Of a DNA stretch of 27,396 nt, positions 6,358 through 14,378 are shown piece by piece. The DNA comes from JAGLQA01 sp023135565 (GTDB taxonomy: Bacteria > Acidobacteriota > Aminicenantia > UBA2199): contig DAOWCY010000086.1 of assembly GCA_030639305.1 (NCBI GenBank), forward strand, positions 1 to 27,396, in the 5' to 3' direction. The translations under genes were made by a program, and so were the position numbers. The notes beneath the pieces were generated by a model, which ran no database searches, was not told where the DNA came from, and was given only the letters and a program-made list of their open reading frames with translations. Positions within the stretch are counted from its first letter, which is position 1; each line of letters begins with the position of its first letter.

Positions 6358-9210
6358 ATGGACAACAAAAGAGACAATAACCCGAGGGCCGACATTAACG
6401 GTCTGCACCGTATGCCTACGCCACACCACCCTTTCGATATAGACGAAGGCTATGTCTCCGTTGACAACGAACTGATAAATGAAATAAAAAATTCCCTGGC
6501 TGCAAAAAAACGGCAAAAAATAATCCTGATCCGCGATAACCCGCTGTCAAGAAAATCCGCCCTGCTGAGAAATTTCGCCGATTCACCGGGAATATTGGGG
6601 AAAAACGTCATCTCAACCTACCTCGATATACGGCAATATGCCGAAGAAAAATACGGGGATATGCAGGCGTCTATATTTAAAATTTTAGTCCAGGACGCCG
6701 CCAAACATGCCCGCGACAGCGGAGAAGATTGGCGCGAATCGGCCCCCAACGCTTTCGATTATGCTGTTCAAAAAGGGTCCTCCTTCCTGCTAATATTCGA
6801 TAATTTCGATGTGCTGGTGGAAAATTTTAACCGGCAAACCATTATAGATGTTTTAAAAAACTTCCAGAATCTCGATGAAGATTGGGGCATCTTTTCTTTC
6901 ATTTTCGATTGGGATGAACGGGTCTTTAACTATGTGAAATCCTCCGGCTTAACCGAATTTTTTAGCCCGGCTTACAAAATAAGAATAAAAGACTTCGTGG
7001 AAGAAGAAAGTTCAGCGCAGTTGACCGCACTGTTTGATAGAGAAGTGATTTGCTCCATAAGCGTCTTAAAAGAAATCGTGCAGTTGTCCGGCAAAAGCCT
7101 CTTTTTTCAACAATTGATTAGCCGGCGAATATTAGAGCACATGAAAGAAAAACAGGCCCCCAGGTGCACCACAACAGATGTCAACCAGGTGCTTAGAAAT
7201 ATTTTGAACGACAAACGGTCGGCTGCCTTTTTCCCCTGGGACAAACGGTTATCTACAAAAAATAGGATACTGATTGCTGCCCTGGCTGATGAAAGTATCA
7301 CCAACCGCTTTGGAGATAATTCTTTCTGCATCGAGGACGAACACAATATACTGGGGGATATCCTGGGCGAAGAACTGCAGCCCCGGCTGAGAAATCTCTT
7401 CAGCGCCGGTTTTATCCACGGCGTGGAAGATAATTTTTTTTATAAATATCCTTTCAAAATACCCCTATACGGCAAGTGGGTGCGGGAAAAACACCCTTTT
7501 ATCAAAACCGTGATCGAAAATATCGAAGAATTAACCGGCGTCATCGACTTAGACTCGCTCATCGCGGCCATCGAGGATACACCTGCCGAAAAAATGATCC
7601 CTTTCGATAAAGAAGCTATTTTAGAAACCGCTAAAAGATGGATGAACCTGAAACGCCAGTTAGAACAAAAAGGCAATGTGGGAGATAAGCAGCAAATACT
7701 GCTTTTCCTGCAGAGCCTGGCAAAACTAACGGGCCTGGGCATGAGAACAGGTCAAGCTTCTCCCGCTGTGGATTTTTTTGCCATCGACATCAAGCAGTTG
7801 GATATCGGCATGTTGGATGAGGCCCTGTGCATCGTGCAGGATAGGATGGAATTCAAAGACGACGACACCCATTATATCGAGAACATCGTCACCACCCTGG
7901 CCCAGGAAGCGCGTGCCAAAATTACCCTTTTCTTTAGTTTCCGGAAAATGCAGAGGATCGAAGACTTAGGCAGGAAGCCCTATTTATCCTTGATTACCAT
8001 CGAGGAAAACGAACTTAAAAAAATTATCTTTTCCAACCGCCCTTCGCAGTTGTTTAAAATGGCTATCCTGGCGAAATTATCTTTAAGCAAAGTGTCTCCT
8101 TACCATATCGTCGGCCCGGCCCGGGCCACCTTTTATGGCCGCAGCCATATTATCGACCTGGTATACGGGGCAACCAGTAGAAGCTTCTCTCTCGTCGGCG
8201 CCAGGAAAATCGGCAAAACCTCCCTGCTGCACAAAATGCTGGACTATCCCCATCCCAATTCCTACTACATTTTTATGGATTTGCAATTGGATTTCCCTTA
8301 CGCCGACAGCTACGCCCCCTTCCTGCAAAAATTAGAAGAAGAAATAGAAGAAAAATGTAAACAAAAGGTAAGTTTCAACGAGAACATATCGAAAATTCCC
8401 GGTATTGTCCAGGAACTAACCCAAAAAGGGAAAAACATCACGTTTATTTTCGACGAAATAGACGGACTGCTCCAGTTCGACGACAAACATCAATTTAGAC
8501 TGCTGAGAATATTTCGCGCCATGGCTCAAAAAGGTTCCTGCCGGTTTATTTTTGCCGGGTTTAAAGAGTTGTATAAACGCAAAAGGGAAATAGATAATCC
8601 TTTATATAATTTCGGGGAAGAGATTCAATTAGCTCCCCTAAAAAGAAAAGCGGCTTTAGACTTAATCACCGCGCCCATGAACAGCATCGGTATCCAGTAT
8701 AAAAAAGATGAGGACAAAGAACTCATCCTGGATTATACCTCATGCCATCCCAATTTACTGCAGTTTTTTTGCACCAGCTTAATAGAAAAAATCGAATCCC
8801 ACGAAACTTTGAGCGATAAAAGGATCATATATAACCAGGATATCGAGGAAATCTTCGACTCCAAATATGAAGCCTATGTAGTGGAAGAAATCTATTTGTT
8901 TTTTTCCGATTTGTCTTGCCTGGGCCAATTAATCGTGATTTTGTTCGCGGAAGATTATATTGCCAACGAAATTTTTTCCACCGGCGATACAAAAAAAAGA
9001 TTGACCGGCACAAGCGTCAACATCTCCATCGAACAGGTGCGGCGGCAATTGAAAAATCTTGTCATGCGGTTTATCCTCGAAGATAAAGGAGAAGATAATT
9101 TTTGTTTCTCCCTGCCGCCCTTCCCGGCCATGTTAAAAAAGAGGATCGACGAAGATTTCAAAAATAAAGTTATCCGGGAGGTACGGGAAAATGTCCGGGA
9201 ATCCCTATAA
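6358..9210 (+). CDS. Large protein with two STAND/AAA-type NTPase modules
   Basis: About 950 aa. Module 1 (about residues 40-390) has Walker B-like FLLIFDNFD (residues 145-153), but its P-loop position reads RDNPLSRKSAL, keeping Lys-Ser and lacking the glycines, so it is probably a degenerate or regulatory NTPase. A helical middle region follows (about 390-590). Module 2 (about 597-840) looks active: GRSHII, Walker A GARKIGKTSLL (about 616-626), Walker B FIFDEID (698-704) and an HPNLLQFFC motif (about 799-807) like that of STAND NTPases. The C-terminal 100 residues may be a winged helix. I favour ATG 6358; GTG 6352 is in frame two codons earlier. Neither has a convincing ribosome-binding site. 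Its stop overlaps the next gene by 20 bp. No effector domain is recognised. Confidence 0.8.
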   Translation: MDNKRDNNPRADINGLHRMPTPHHPFDIDEGYVSVDNELINEIKNSLAAKKRQKIILIRDNPLSRKSALLRNFADSPGILGKNVISTYLDIRQYAEEKYGDMQASIFKILVQDAAKHARDSGEDWRESAPNAFDYAVQKGSSFLLIFDNFDVLVENFNRQTIIDVLKNFQNLDEDWGIFSFIFDWDERVFNYVKSSGLTEFFSPAYKIRIKDFVEEESSAQLTALFDREVICSISVLKEIVQLSGKSLFFQQLISRRILEHMKEKQAPRCTTTDVNQVLRNILNDKRSAAFFPWDKRLSTKNRILIAALADESITNRFGDNSFCIEDEHNILGDILGEELQPRLRNLFSAGFIHGVEDNFFYKYPFKIPLYGKWVREKHPFIKTVIENIEELTGVIDLDSLIAAIEDTPAEKMIPFDKEAILETAKRWMNLKRQLEQKGNVGDKQQILLFLQSLAKLTGLGMRTGQASPAVDFFAIDIKQLDIGMLDEALCIVQDRMEFKDDDTHYIENIVTTLAQEARAKITLFFSFRKMQRIEDLGRKPYLSLITIEENELKKIIFSNRPSQLFKMAILAKLSLSKVSPYHIVGPARATFYGRSHIIDLVYGATSRSFSLVGARKIGKTSLLHKMLDYPHPNSYYIFMDLQLDFPYADSYAPFLQKLEEEIEEKCKQKVSFNENISKIPGIVQELTQKGKNITFIFDEIDGLLQFDDKHQFRLLRIFRAMAQKGSCRFIFAGFKELYKRKREIDNPLYNFGEEIQLAPLKRKAALDLITAPMNSIGIQYKKDEDKELILDYTSCHPNLLQFFCTSLIEKIESHETLSDKRIIYNQDIEEIFDSKYEAYVVEEIYLFFSDLSCLGQLIVILFAEDYIANEIFSTGDTKKRLTGTSVNISIEQVRRQLKNLVMRFILEDKGEDNFCFSLPPFPAMLKKRIDEDFKNKVIREVRENVRESL

Positions 9211-11083
9211 ATACGTCGGTCCCTTAGACCCCGAAAGAGACAGCGCCGTCTGTGTGCCCAGGAAAACTTACGTGAACAAGGTGATCGAAGGTATCGCCCG
9301 GGATAATTATTGGGCCATTCTCGGTCCCCGGATGACCGGGAAAACCACCTTTTTGCGGCAGGTTGAGAATGAGTTTACCCGGGCCCATTATATTCATATC
9401 GACTTCGATATTTCGCCCAAAAACGAGGAAAGTTTCTATAATTGGGTGATAGACAAAATAATCGAAGAAGTGCCCCCGGCCTCCAGTGTAGATGCAAACG
9501 AAAAATCGGGAAGTTACGGCATCCAGTCCAAATTTTTTGAATTTTTAAAGACCTTCAAGCCCAAAGAAGAAAAAGGGAAGATAATTTTTTTATTCGACCA
9601 CATCGAGAACTGTCATTTTTTAAAGAATTTTTTAACTATCTGGCGCACTGTGTTCCATGAGCGGTTCCGCAAAAAAGAATTATATAAATATGCCGTTATT
9701 ATGACCAGTTCGGAAGATATTTTCGAATTAACCATCGGCCCCAACTCGCCTTTTAATATCGCCGAATCGTTGTACCTGAAAGATTTTTCAAAAGAGGAAG
9801 CCGAAGAATTAATCGACGGCCCTTTTGCCGGCTTAGACATCAACGTGGATAAAAAAGCCAAAAAAAGATTGATATCCCACATATCCGGGCACCCGCAGTT
9901 ATTGCAGCATGCCTGCAGTTTATTGGTAGACAGGGCGCAAAAAGAGAAAAATGATCTAATGGAAGAAGATATAGATTGGGCGGTCAACAGTTTATTCAAG
10001 CTGAATTCCACGCTCAGGATATTGGAAGAAGATATCAGGGCCGATAGTGAGCTCAAGACGCTGCTCACCGACATTATGAATTCAAACAAAAGAATTTATC
10101 ATTGTTACAAGAAATTTACCATTTCCGGGGCCGGGCCCATCGAAGAAGAAGATTCTCATTGTAAAATACGCAGCAAAATATACGAAATGTTCATCAAGAA
10201 TATTTTCACCCATCCGGTCGGCCGCTATAAAATTTTAAGCGAATGCGGCAAAGGCGGTATGGGAGTGGTATATAAAGCGGAAGACCTGGTTTTAGGCAGG
10301 GTTGTGGCCCTGAAAATTTTAACTGAAGATAAAGTGGATCTGAAACGGTTTAACAAAGAGGCGCGCACCCTGGCCCAATTCGAGCACCCCAATGTAGTCA
10401 GGATTTACGACATCGGGCAAAGAGACAACAGTCATTATATTTCCATGGAGTTCATCGAAGGCTCGGATTTATCCACCATGATAAACGTGGAACCGCCCTT
10501 TTCCATAGCCCAGATTACTTATATTGTAAAGATATTATTAAAAGCGCTAACTTACTCTCATAAAAAGAAAATCATCCACCGGGATATCAAGCCGAAGAAT
10601 ATCATGATCAACCGGGAAGGGGAGATAAAGATCGTAGATTTCGGAGTTGCTGTAATCAGTGATACCTTTAAGGCGGAATCCACCACCAATATTATCGGTA
10701 CGCCTCATTATATCGCCCCTGAGCAAATTAAAGGCGGGGATATAGACCGGCGCACAGATATATATTCTTTTGGCGCCACCATGTTTCATTTAATCACCGG
10801 TTTGGTGCCTTTCGACGGGGAGAATTCGGCGCAGATTTTGTTGAAGCATTTGCACCAACCGCTGCCGGCCATAAAAGAGCTCAGGCCCGATGTGCCCGAA
10901 GCGCTTATAAAAATAGTTGAGTGCTGCATGCATAAAAAGAAAGAAGACCGGTTCCAGGACGCCTCCGACATACTCGAAGAGGTAAAAACCATAGAGACGG
11001 AAGCCGTGGATGATGCGCTGATAAAAAATGAATTCATGTCGATGATCTCGAAATACGACACCCAACCGGTGTTGAATATGTAG
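9191..11083 (+). CDS. N-terminal AAA/STAND NTPase fused to a C-terminal Ser/Thr protein kinase
   Basis: 630 aa. The N-terminal NTPase (about 1-340) has PLDPERDSAV and Walker A GPRMTGKTTF (45-54), Walker B IIFLFDHIE (131-139) and GHPQLLQHAC (233-242), resembling the AAA_35-like group. A complete Hanks-type kinase follows (about 346-600): the glycine loop GKGGMGVVYKA, catalytic Lys375 in VALK, Glu390, HRDIKPKN with Asp465, DFG at 483-485, GTPHYIAPEQ and DIYSFG. All catalytic residues are present, so active phosphorylation of Ser/Thr is expected. There is no transmembrane segment, so it is cytoplasmic. GGGAGG precedes the ATG, which lies inside the end of the upstream NTPase gene (20-bp overlap), indicating coupled translation. 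The order (NTPase first, kinase last) is less usual than kinase-first fusions. The substrate is unknown; the upstream NTPase protein is the obvious candidate partner. Confidence 0.9.
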   Translation: MSGNPYKYVGPLDPERDSAVCVPRKTYVNKVIEGIARDNYWAILGPRMTGKTTFLRQVENEFTRAHYIHIDFDISPKNEESFYNWVIDKIIEEVPPASSVDANEKSGSYGIQSKFFEFLKTFKPKEEKGKIIFLFDHIENCHFLKNFLTIWRTVFHERFRKKELYKYAVIMTSSEDIFELTIGPNSPFNIAESLYLKDFSKEEAEELIDGPFAGLDINVDKKAKKRLISHISGHPQLLQHACSLLVDRAQKEKNDLMEEDIDWAVNSLFKLNSTLRILEEDIRADSELKTLLTDIMNSNKRIYHCYKKFTISGAGPIEEEDSHCKIRSKIYEMFIKNIFTHPVGRYKILSECGKGGMGVVYKAEDLVLGRVVALKILTEDKVDLKRFNKEARTLAQFEHPNVVRIYDIGQRDNSHYISMEFIEGSDLSTMINVEPPFSIAQITYIVKILLKALTYSHKKKIIHRDIKPKNIMINREGEIKIVDFGVAVISDTFKAESTTNIIGTPHYIAPEQIKGGDIDRRTDIYSFGATMFHLITGLVPFDGENSAQILLKHLHQPLPAIKELRPDVPEALIKIVECCMHKKKEDRFQDASDILEEVKTIETEAVDDALIKNEFMSMISKYDTQPVLNM

Positions 11084-11124
11084 GCCGGTGACAGAGCGGT
11101 TATCGATAGGTTTTTTTATTTTTC

Positions 11125-11153
11125 TTGAATCCATATAAAAAATCGATTATAAT
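11125..11153 (+). promoter_or_regulatory. Leaderless-type promoter of the DUF1703 gene
   Basis: TTGAAT (11125-11130), 17-bp spacer, perfect TATAAT (11148-11153). Six bases separate the -10 box from the ATG at 11160, so transcription should start at or next to the start codon. No Shine-Dalgarno site is present. Confidence 0.75.
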
Positions 11154-11159
11154 GATATC

Positions 11160-12785
11160 ATGAAACCAGTAATCGAAGTAGCCGAAAAAATCGTAAATAA
11201 CCTGGATAAATTGCCTGCGAAAAAGCCGAAACTGCCATTGGGGATGCAGTCGTTTATTAAACTCATCGGCGGGGACTTTATTTATGTGGATAAAACCGGT
11301 TTTATCAAAAAACTAATTAATAGCGGATTAACTTATTTTTTTCTTTCCAGGCCCCGGAGATTCGGTAAATCGCTGCTGGTCTCAACCATGAAAGAAGTGT
11401 TTTCAGGAAACAGACAATTATTTAAAGGTCTCGATATTTATGAAAAAATCGACTGGCAGACCTACCCGGTAATTTTTTTAGATTTTACCTTGATCGCTGA
11501 GAACGAGTCTATTTCGGTAGATGACGCATTAGCAGGCGAAGTGGATAAAATAGCCGGGAAATATAGCCTGCCCGTCACACCGGGGAATCACAAAAACAAA
11601 TTCAGGATGTTGATCGAAAATCTATACGAAAGAGAGAAAAAACGGGTGGTTGTTTTGATCGACGAATACGATAAATTTATCATCGACCATATAACCGACG
11701 AAAAACAGCGAAAAAAAAACCGCAGGGACCTGAAAGATTTTTTCTCTGTGCTGAAGGGCCTGGATGAATATCTTCGTTTTGTTTTTATCACAGGCGTCTC
11801 CAGGTTCACGCAGATCTCTATTTTTTCCGACTTAAACAACTTAATCGATTTAACCTTTGATCCGGACTATGCGGCTGCAGCCGGTTACACCGAAGCAGAA
11901 TTATTGGAACATTTCTATTTTTTCATCCATGAATTTGCCAAAAAAAACAATTATACCTTCGACCATTTGTTAACACTCATAAGGAAATGGTACAACGGCT
12001 ACTCATGGGATAGTTTTACCAGGATATATAATCCCTTCTCGATCTTAAAACTATTTTCCGATTATCGTTTCGCGGACCATTGGTTTGCTACGGGAACCCC
12101 AACTTTCCTCATAGAAACCATCAGGCAGCGGAAAACCAAAATCCAGGATTTGGATAATATCGTAGTAAAGCGGTCCCGGCTGGAAAACATGGAAGTCAGC
12201 CGCCTGGATTTAATTCCCCTGCTATTCCAGACCGGGTATTTAACCATCACCCGGAAAATCAAAACCGGTGCGGCAGGCGAGGAGTTTCTACTCGGCTACC
12301 CTAACAAAGATGTCAGGTACTCGTTTTTGAATCATTTATTGGAAGATTTTTCCGAAGAGAACCGGGGGGTAATCGACAGGATCAGCGCCGCCTTAAAGGA
12401 AAACCGGGTCGCCGATGCATTGGAATCCATGAAAGGAGTGTTTGCCGGTGTACCTTACGATCATTTCGATCATAAAAAAGAATCCTCTTATCATGCGCTG
12501 GTACATGTGATATTCTATTTAATTTTAGATAACATCGGTTCCGAAATCCACACCAACCTGGGTAAGATCGATTCGGTTATAGAAACGGATGATTACATCT
12601 ACATTTTCGAGTTTAAGATGGAGGATGCCCGCAGCGCATTGGACCAAATTTATGAAAAAAAATATTATGAAAAGTACGAACCCAAAGGGAAAGAGATCGT
12701 GTTGATAGGATCTGCTTTCTCCACCGAAAACAGGAACATCGGTGACTGGCTGATCGAGCCGTTGAATAAAGGGAGCAGCAAATAA
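11160..12785 (+). CDS. AAA-ATPase-like / PD-(D/E)XK nuclease protein (DUF1703 type)
   Basis: 541 aa. The N-terminal AAA-ATPase-like domain carries the family hallmark LPLGMQSF, YVDKTGFI, then the P-loop SRPRRFGKSLL (63-73) and Walker B VVLIDEYDKFI (about 164-174). The C-terminal restriction-like domain has a PD-(D/E)XK arrangement with Asp471 in GKIDSVIE and Glu484-x-Lys486 in FEFKM. Such genes are numerous in some anaerobic and uncultured bacteria, and their role is unproven; nucleic-acid processing, mobility or defence have been suggested. It is separated by 76 bp from the kinase operon and has its own promoter, so it need not be functionally linked. It lacks a ribosome-binding site, consistent with leaderless translation. 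Confidence 0.92.
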   Translation: MKPVIEVAEKIVNNLDKLPAKKPKLPLGMQSFIKLIGGDFIYVDKTGFIKKLINSGLTYFFLSRPRRFGKSLLVSTMKEVFSGNRQLFKGLDIYEKIDWQTYPVIFLDFTLIAENESISVDDALAGEVDKIAGKYSLPVTPGNHKNKFRMLIENLYEREKKRVVVLIDEYDKFIIDHITDEKQRKKNRRDLKDFFSVLKGLDEYLRFVFITGVSRFTQISIFSDLNNLIDLTFDPDYAAAAGYTEAELLEHFYFFIHEFAKKNNYTFDHLLTLIRKWYNGYSWDSFTRIYNPFSILKLFSDYRFADHWFATGTPTFLIETIRQRKTKIQDLDNIVVKRSRLENMEVSRLDLIPLLFQTGYLTITRKIKTGAAGEEFLLGYPNKDVRYSFLNHLLEDFSEENRGVIDRISAALKENRVADALESMKGVFAGVPYDHFDHKKESSYHALVHVIFYLILDNIGSEIHTNLGKIDSVIETDDYIYIFEFKMEDARSALDQIYEKKYYEKYEPKGKEIVLIGSAFSTENRNIGDWLIEPLNKGSSK

Positions 12786-12788
12786 TCC

Positions 12789-12935
12789 CGGATATTTAAT
12801 AATGTCATCCGGGCATTTAAGTATCTCCCCCGGGTATTTAACAATATCACCTGGGTAAAAATAATTATCTCCCTGAAAAAAATACTTATCCTCCAGGTAA
12901 AAACACTTACCTTCCCAAAAAATATAATTATTCCC
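12789..12935. repeat. Seven-unit tandem repeat with an exact 21-bp period
   Basis: Unit starts fall at 12789, 12810, 12831, 12852, 12873, 12894 and 12915, each exactly 21 bp apart although the units differ widely. The pattern is a C/G-rich start (CGGG, TGGG, CAGG), an A/T-rich middle (for example TATTTAA or TAAAAA) and an end such as TATCTCC. Neighbouring units form hairpins (CCCGGAT with ATCCGGG; AGGTAA with TTACCT). The array begins 3 bp after the DUF1703 stop. On the minus strand one frame is open across all units and gives heptads such as D-I-V-K-Y-P-G and D-I-I-K-Y-P-G. On the plus strand the first three units read P-G-Y-L-x-I-S before stops appear. Confidence 0.85.
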
Positions 12936-13024
12936 CTACAGGGCGATCAGGGCGCTTGTATCTATAAAAATTTTATTCCCCCTATTTTCGTCTCCATGAT
13001 GGCCCCTGTTTCACAAAAATTTTT
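12936..13024. other. Spacer between the two arrays
   Basis: A/T-rich with no ORF, hairpin or promoter that I can support. Confidence 0.4.
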
Positions 13025-13136
13025 AAAATAACGTAGACTATTTTAACATATTTGTTAAAATGGCATAGACTTTTTTAACAGGTTATTACAAAATAGTGTA
13101 GACTTTTTTAACAGATTTGTTAAAATAGCATACTTG
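13025..13136 (+). repeat. Tandem promoter-like repeat array (period 32-33 bp)
   Basis: Three copies of a 24-bp unit, AAAATRRCRTAGACT followed by WTTTTAACA, start at 13025, 13057 and 13090; a partial fourth starts at 13122. Each junction makes a -35/-10 pair: TTAACA 13043-17 bp-TAGACT 13066; TTAACA 13075-18 bp-TAGACT 13099; TTAACA 13108-17 bp-TACTTG 13131. Spacers also contain TTTTAACA-N4-TGTTAAAA palindromes (twice). It may be a stack of promoters or a set of operators upstream of the small gene at 13267. Confidence 0.65.
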
Positions 13137-13200
13137 TGGACCGGGATTTGAGAATACCGGGATGAAGCAATAAGAAAGTAAAAAAATAGCGGACGATTTC

Positions 13201-13229
13201 TTGACAATTAGAGGCGAAGAGTATATCTT
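13201..13229 (+). promoter_or_regulatory. Sigma-70-type promoter of the small gene at 13267
   Basis: Perfect TTGACA (13201-13206), 17-bp spacer, TATCTT (13224-13229). It lies just downstream of the tandem array and leaves a leader of about 30 nt containing GGAGG. Confidence 0.65.
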
Positions 13230-13266
13230 ATTGATGTGCGTATCGAATTTTTTACCGGAGGTCACT

Positions 13267-13494
13267 ATGGAAACATTGACCATAGAAGTGGGTGAGCAAG
13301 TTCTGAAAAGAATGGGCAAAAAGAGAATCAAAAGTCTTATAGATAGAATGATCTCCTTTGAGAAGATAGAGGATTTTACTAAATCTTTTAAAGACAAGAT
13401 TGGCCTATCTGAGAAAGAATATCAACAGAAACTTGAACAGGTCAGGCAGTCAGCCTGGGATAAATATAAAAAAGACTTACCTAAAATTATATGA
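13267..13494 (+). CDS. Small helical protein, possible orphan antitoxin
   Basis: 75 aa, starting METLTIEVGEQVLKRMG. The ATG at 13267 is chosen because GGAGG lies 5 nt upstream; the longer frame back to 13201 would start on the TTG of the -35 box. The sequence has a short beta-like start and then charged amphipathic helices, a size and shape common among type II antitoxins, but I do not recognise a family. Its stop overlaps an ATG (ATGA) opening a frame that ends after four codons, as if a partner gene had been lost; repeat copy 4 starts about 105 bp later. The promoter and palindromic array upstream would fit autoregulation. Function is unproven. Confidence 0.55.
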   Translation: METLTIEVGEQVLKRMGKKRIKSLIDRMISFEKIEDFTKSFKDKIGLSEKEYQQKLEQVRQSAWDKYKKDLPKII

Positions 13495-13600
13495 GGGGCT
13501 ATTAGATCAAAACATGCATAAGATATTCATGTTCAACGATTTTATCGAGCAATTTCAACCGATTTAAAAAAGGGGGCTGTGCTCGTGAACTCTCCCTGGC

Positions 13601-13698
13601 TTGCCTCCGGCGGCCCTGCCGATGTTTCGCGGGCCAAACTTTTGATGAGCGATAAGTTTTTCTGCCCTGAAAAGCGCCCCTCATTGGTTCCCCGCGCC
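13601..13698 (+). repeat. Dispersed palindromic repeat, copy 4
   Basis: TTGCCTCCGGCGGCCCTGCC, then CCAAACTTTTGATGAGCGATAAG and GCGCCCCTCATTGG. Closest to copy 2. The minus strand reads N-E-G-R-F-S-G-Q-K in one frame, as copy 2 reads N-E-G-R-F-L-G-Q-K, but this follows from nucleotide similarity and no gene is called. Confidence 0.7.
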
Positions 13699-13761
13699 TG
13701 GAAAAAACTTTGAATTCCTGCCTCATATGTCCTCTTTTGGTGACAAAAACACCCTCGAAAA

Positions 13762-13778
13762 TTGGCAAACAAATTGCA
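13762..13778 (+). promoter_or_regulatory. Possible sigma-54 (-24/-12) promoter of the Cys-rich lipoprotein gene
   Basis: TTGGCAAACAAATTGC: TTGGCA with GG at 13764-13765 and TTGC with GC at 13776-13777, exactly 12 bp apart as in sigma-54 promoters (consensus TTGGCACG-N4-TTGC). A start about 12 nt further on would fall just before the GAGGAGGT ribosome-binding site. No good sigma-70 pair is seen here. No activator site was identified. Confidence 0.45.
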
Positions 13779-13802
13779 TTCATATTTGGTGAGGAGGTAA
13801 AT

Positions 13803-14378
13803 ATGAGAAAAAGAGCCATCTTGTACTGGCTTTTAATTGCAGGATTACTCGCTTACTATGCCGGATGTAAAAAAAACCAGGTGATACCTTTCGATAATAC
13901 AACAGGTTATTTGCTTAACGTTAACGGTTGCAAAAATACCACGTCGCAGCACACTTCCAATGCGGCGCACACAGCCCAAAATGCACAGGAATGCGTCGTA
14001 TTTAACTACGACGGCGAAAAAAACCTGGAACTTAATCATATCAATGCATTATTTAACTGCTGTCCCGGTGAAATCGAAGCTGATTTCGAGTTTACCGGGA
14101 ATACTATCATCATAACAGAACGGCAAACCGACCCCATTTGTCTATGCATTTGTTTTTTTGATGTGAACTTTCTTATCGACAATATCGCGCCCGCTGTATA
14201 TACCATTCGCATCAACAGCGCCGACGGGGAAGACCGGGAATTCACCATCAACCTGATCAACCAACAGTCAGGCAGCCAATGCTGGGACAGCCCTTATTGG
14301 GGGAATCCCAGCAAAGCTTCAGGGGGCAGCGCTCCGGGATTTAGTTTTTTTAGTCTTTTTGAATCGTCCTATTTTTAA
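13803..14378 (+). CDS. Cysteine-rich secreted lipoprotein of unknown function
   Basis: 191 aa. The start at 13803 is fixed by GAGGAGGT 5 nt upstream; the frame is open further back to 13710 through repeat sequence. A type II signal peptide (RKR, hydrophobic LLIAGLLAYY, lipobox YAGC with Cys22) predicts membrane anchoring outside the cytoplasm. The mature part is Cys-rich, with an NCC at about residues 88-90 and a CLCIC cluster at about 119-123. The middle (FTGNTIIITER, FDVNFLIDN, APAVYTIRIN) looks like a beta-sandwich with strand pairs held by Cys. The tail is Gly/Ser/Phe-rich. No named family is recognised, and metal binding by the Cys clusters is only a possibility. Confidence 0.75.
   Translation: MRKRAILYWLLIAGLLAYYAGCKKNQVIPFDNTTGYLLNVNGCKNTTSQHTSNAAHTAQNAQECVVFNYDGEKNLELNHINALFNCCPGEIEADFEFTGNTIIITERQTDPICLCICFFDVNFLIDNIAPAVYTIRINSADGEDREFTINLINQQSGSQCWDSPYWGNPSKASGGSAPGFSFFSLFESSYF

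Noticed and set aside
12665..12850. Minus-strand ORF over the DUF1703 3' end and the 21-bp array
   Set aside because: It is antisense to a clear gene and in a different frame from the heptad pattern; it has no ribosome-binding site or family. The periodic array is reported as a repeat instead.
13025..13133. Direct repeats with short spacers resembling a CRISPR array
   Set aside because: Units are about 24 bp with 8-9 bp spacers that are themselves partly repeated and palindromic. There is no spacer diversity and no cas gene.
13502..13819. Minus-strand ORFs of 76-105 codons near 13500-13800
   Set aside because: They are made mostly of repeat sequence. The similarity of their translation to copy 2 (N-E-G-R-F) follows from nucleotide identity, and no start signal is present.
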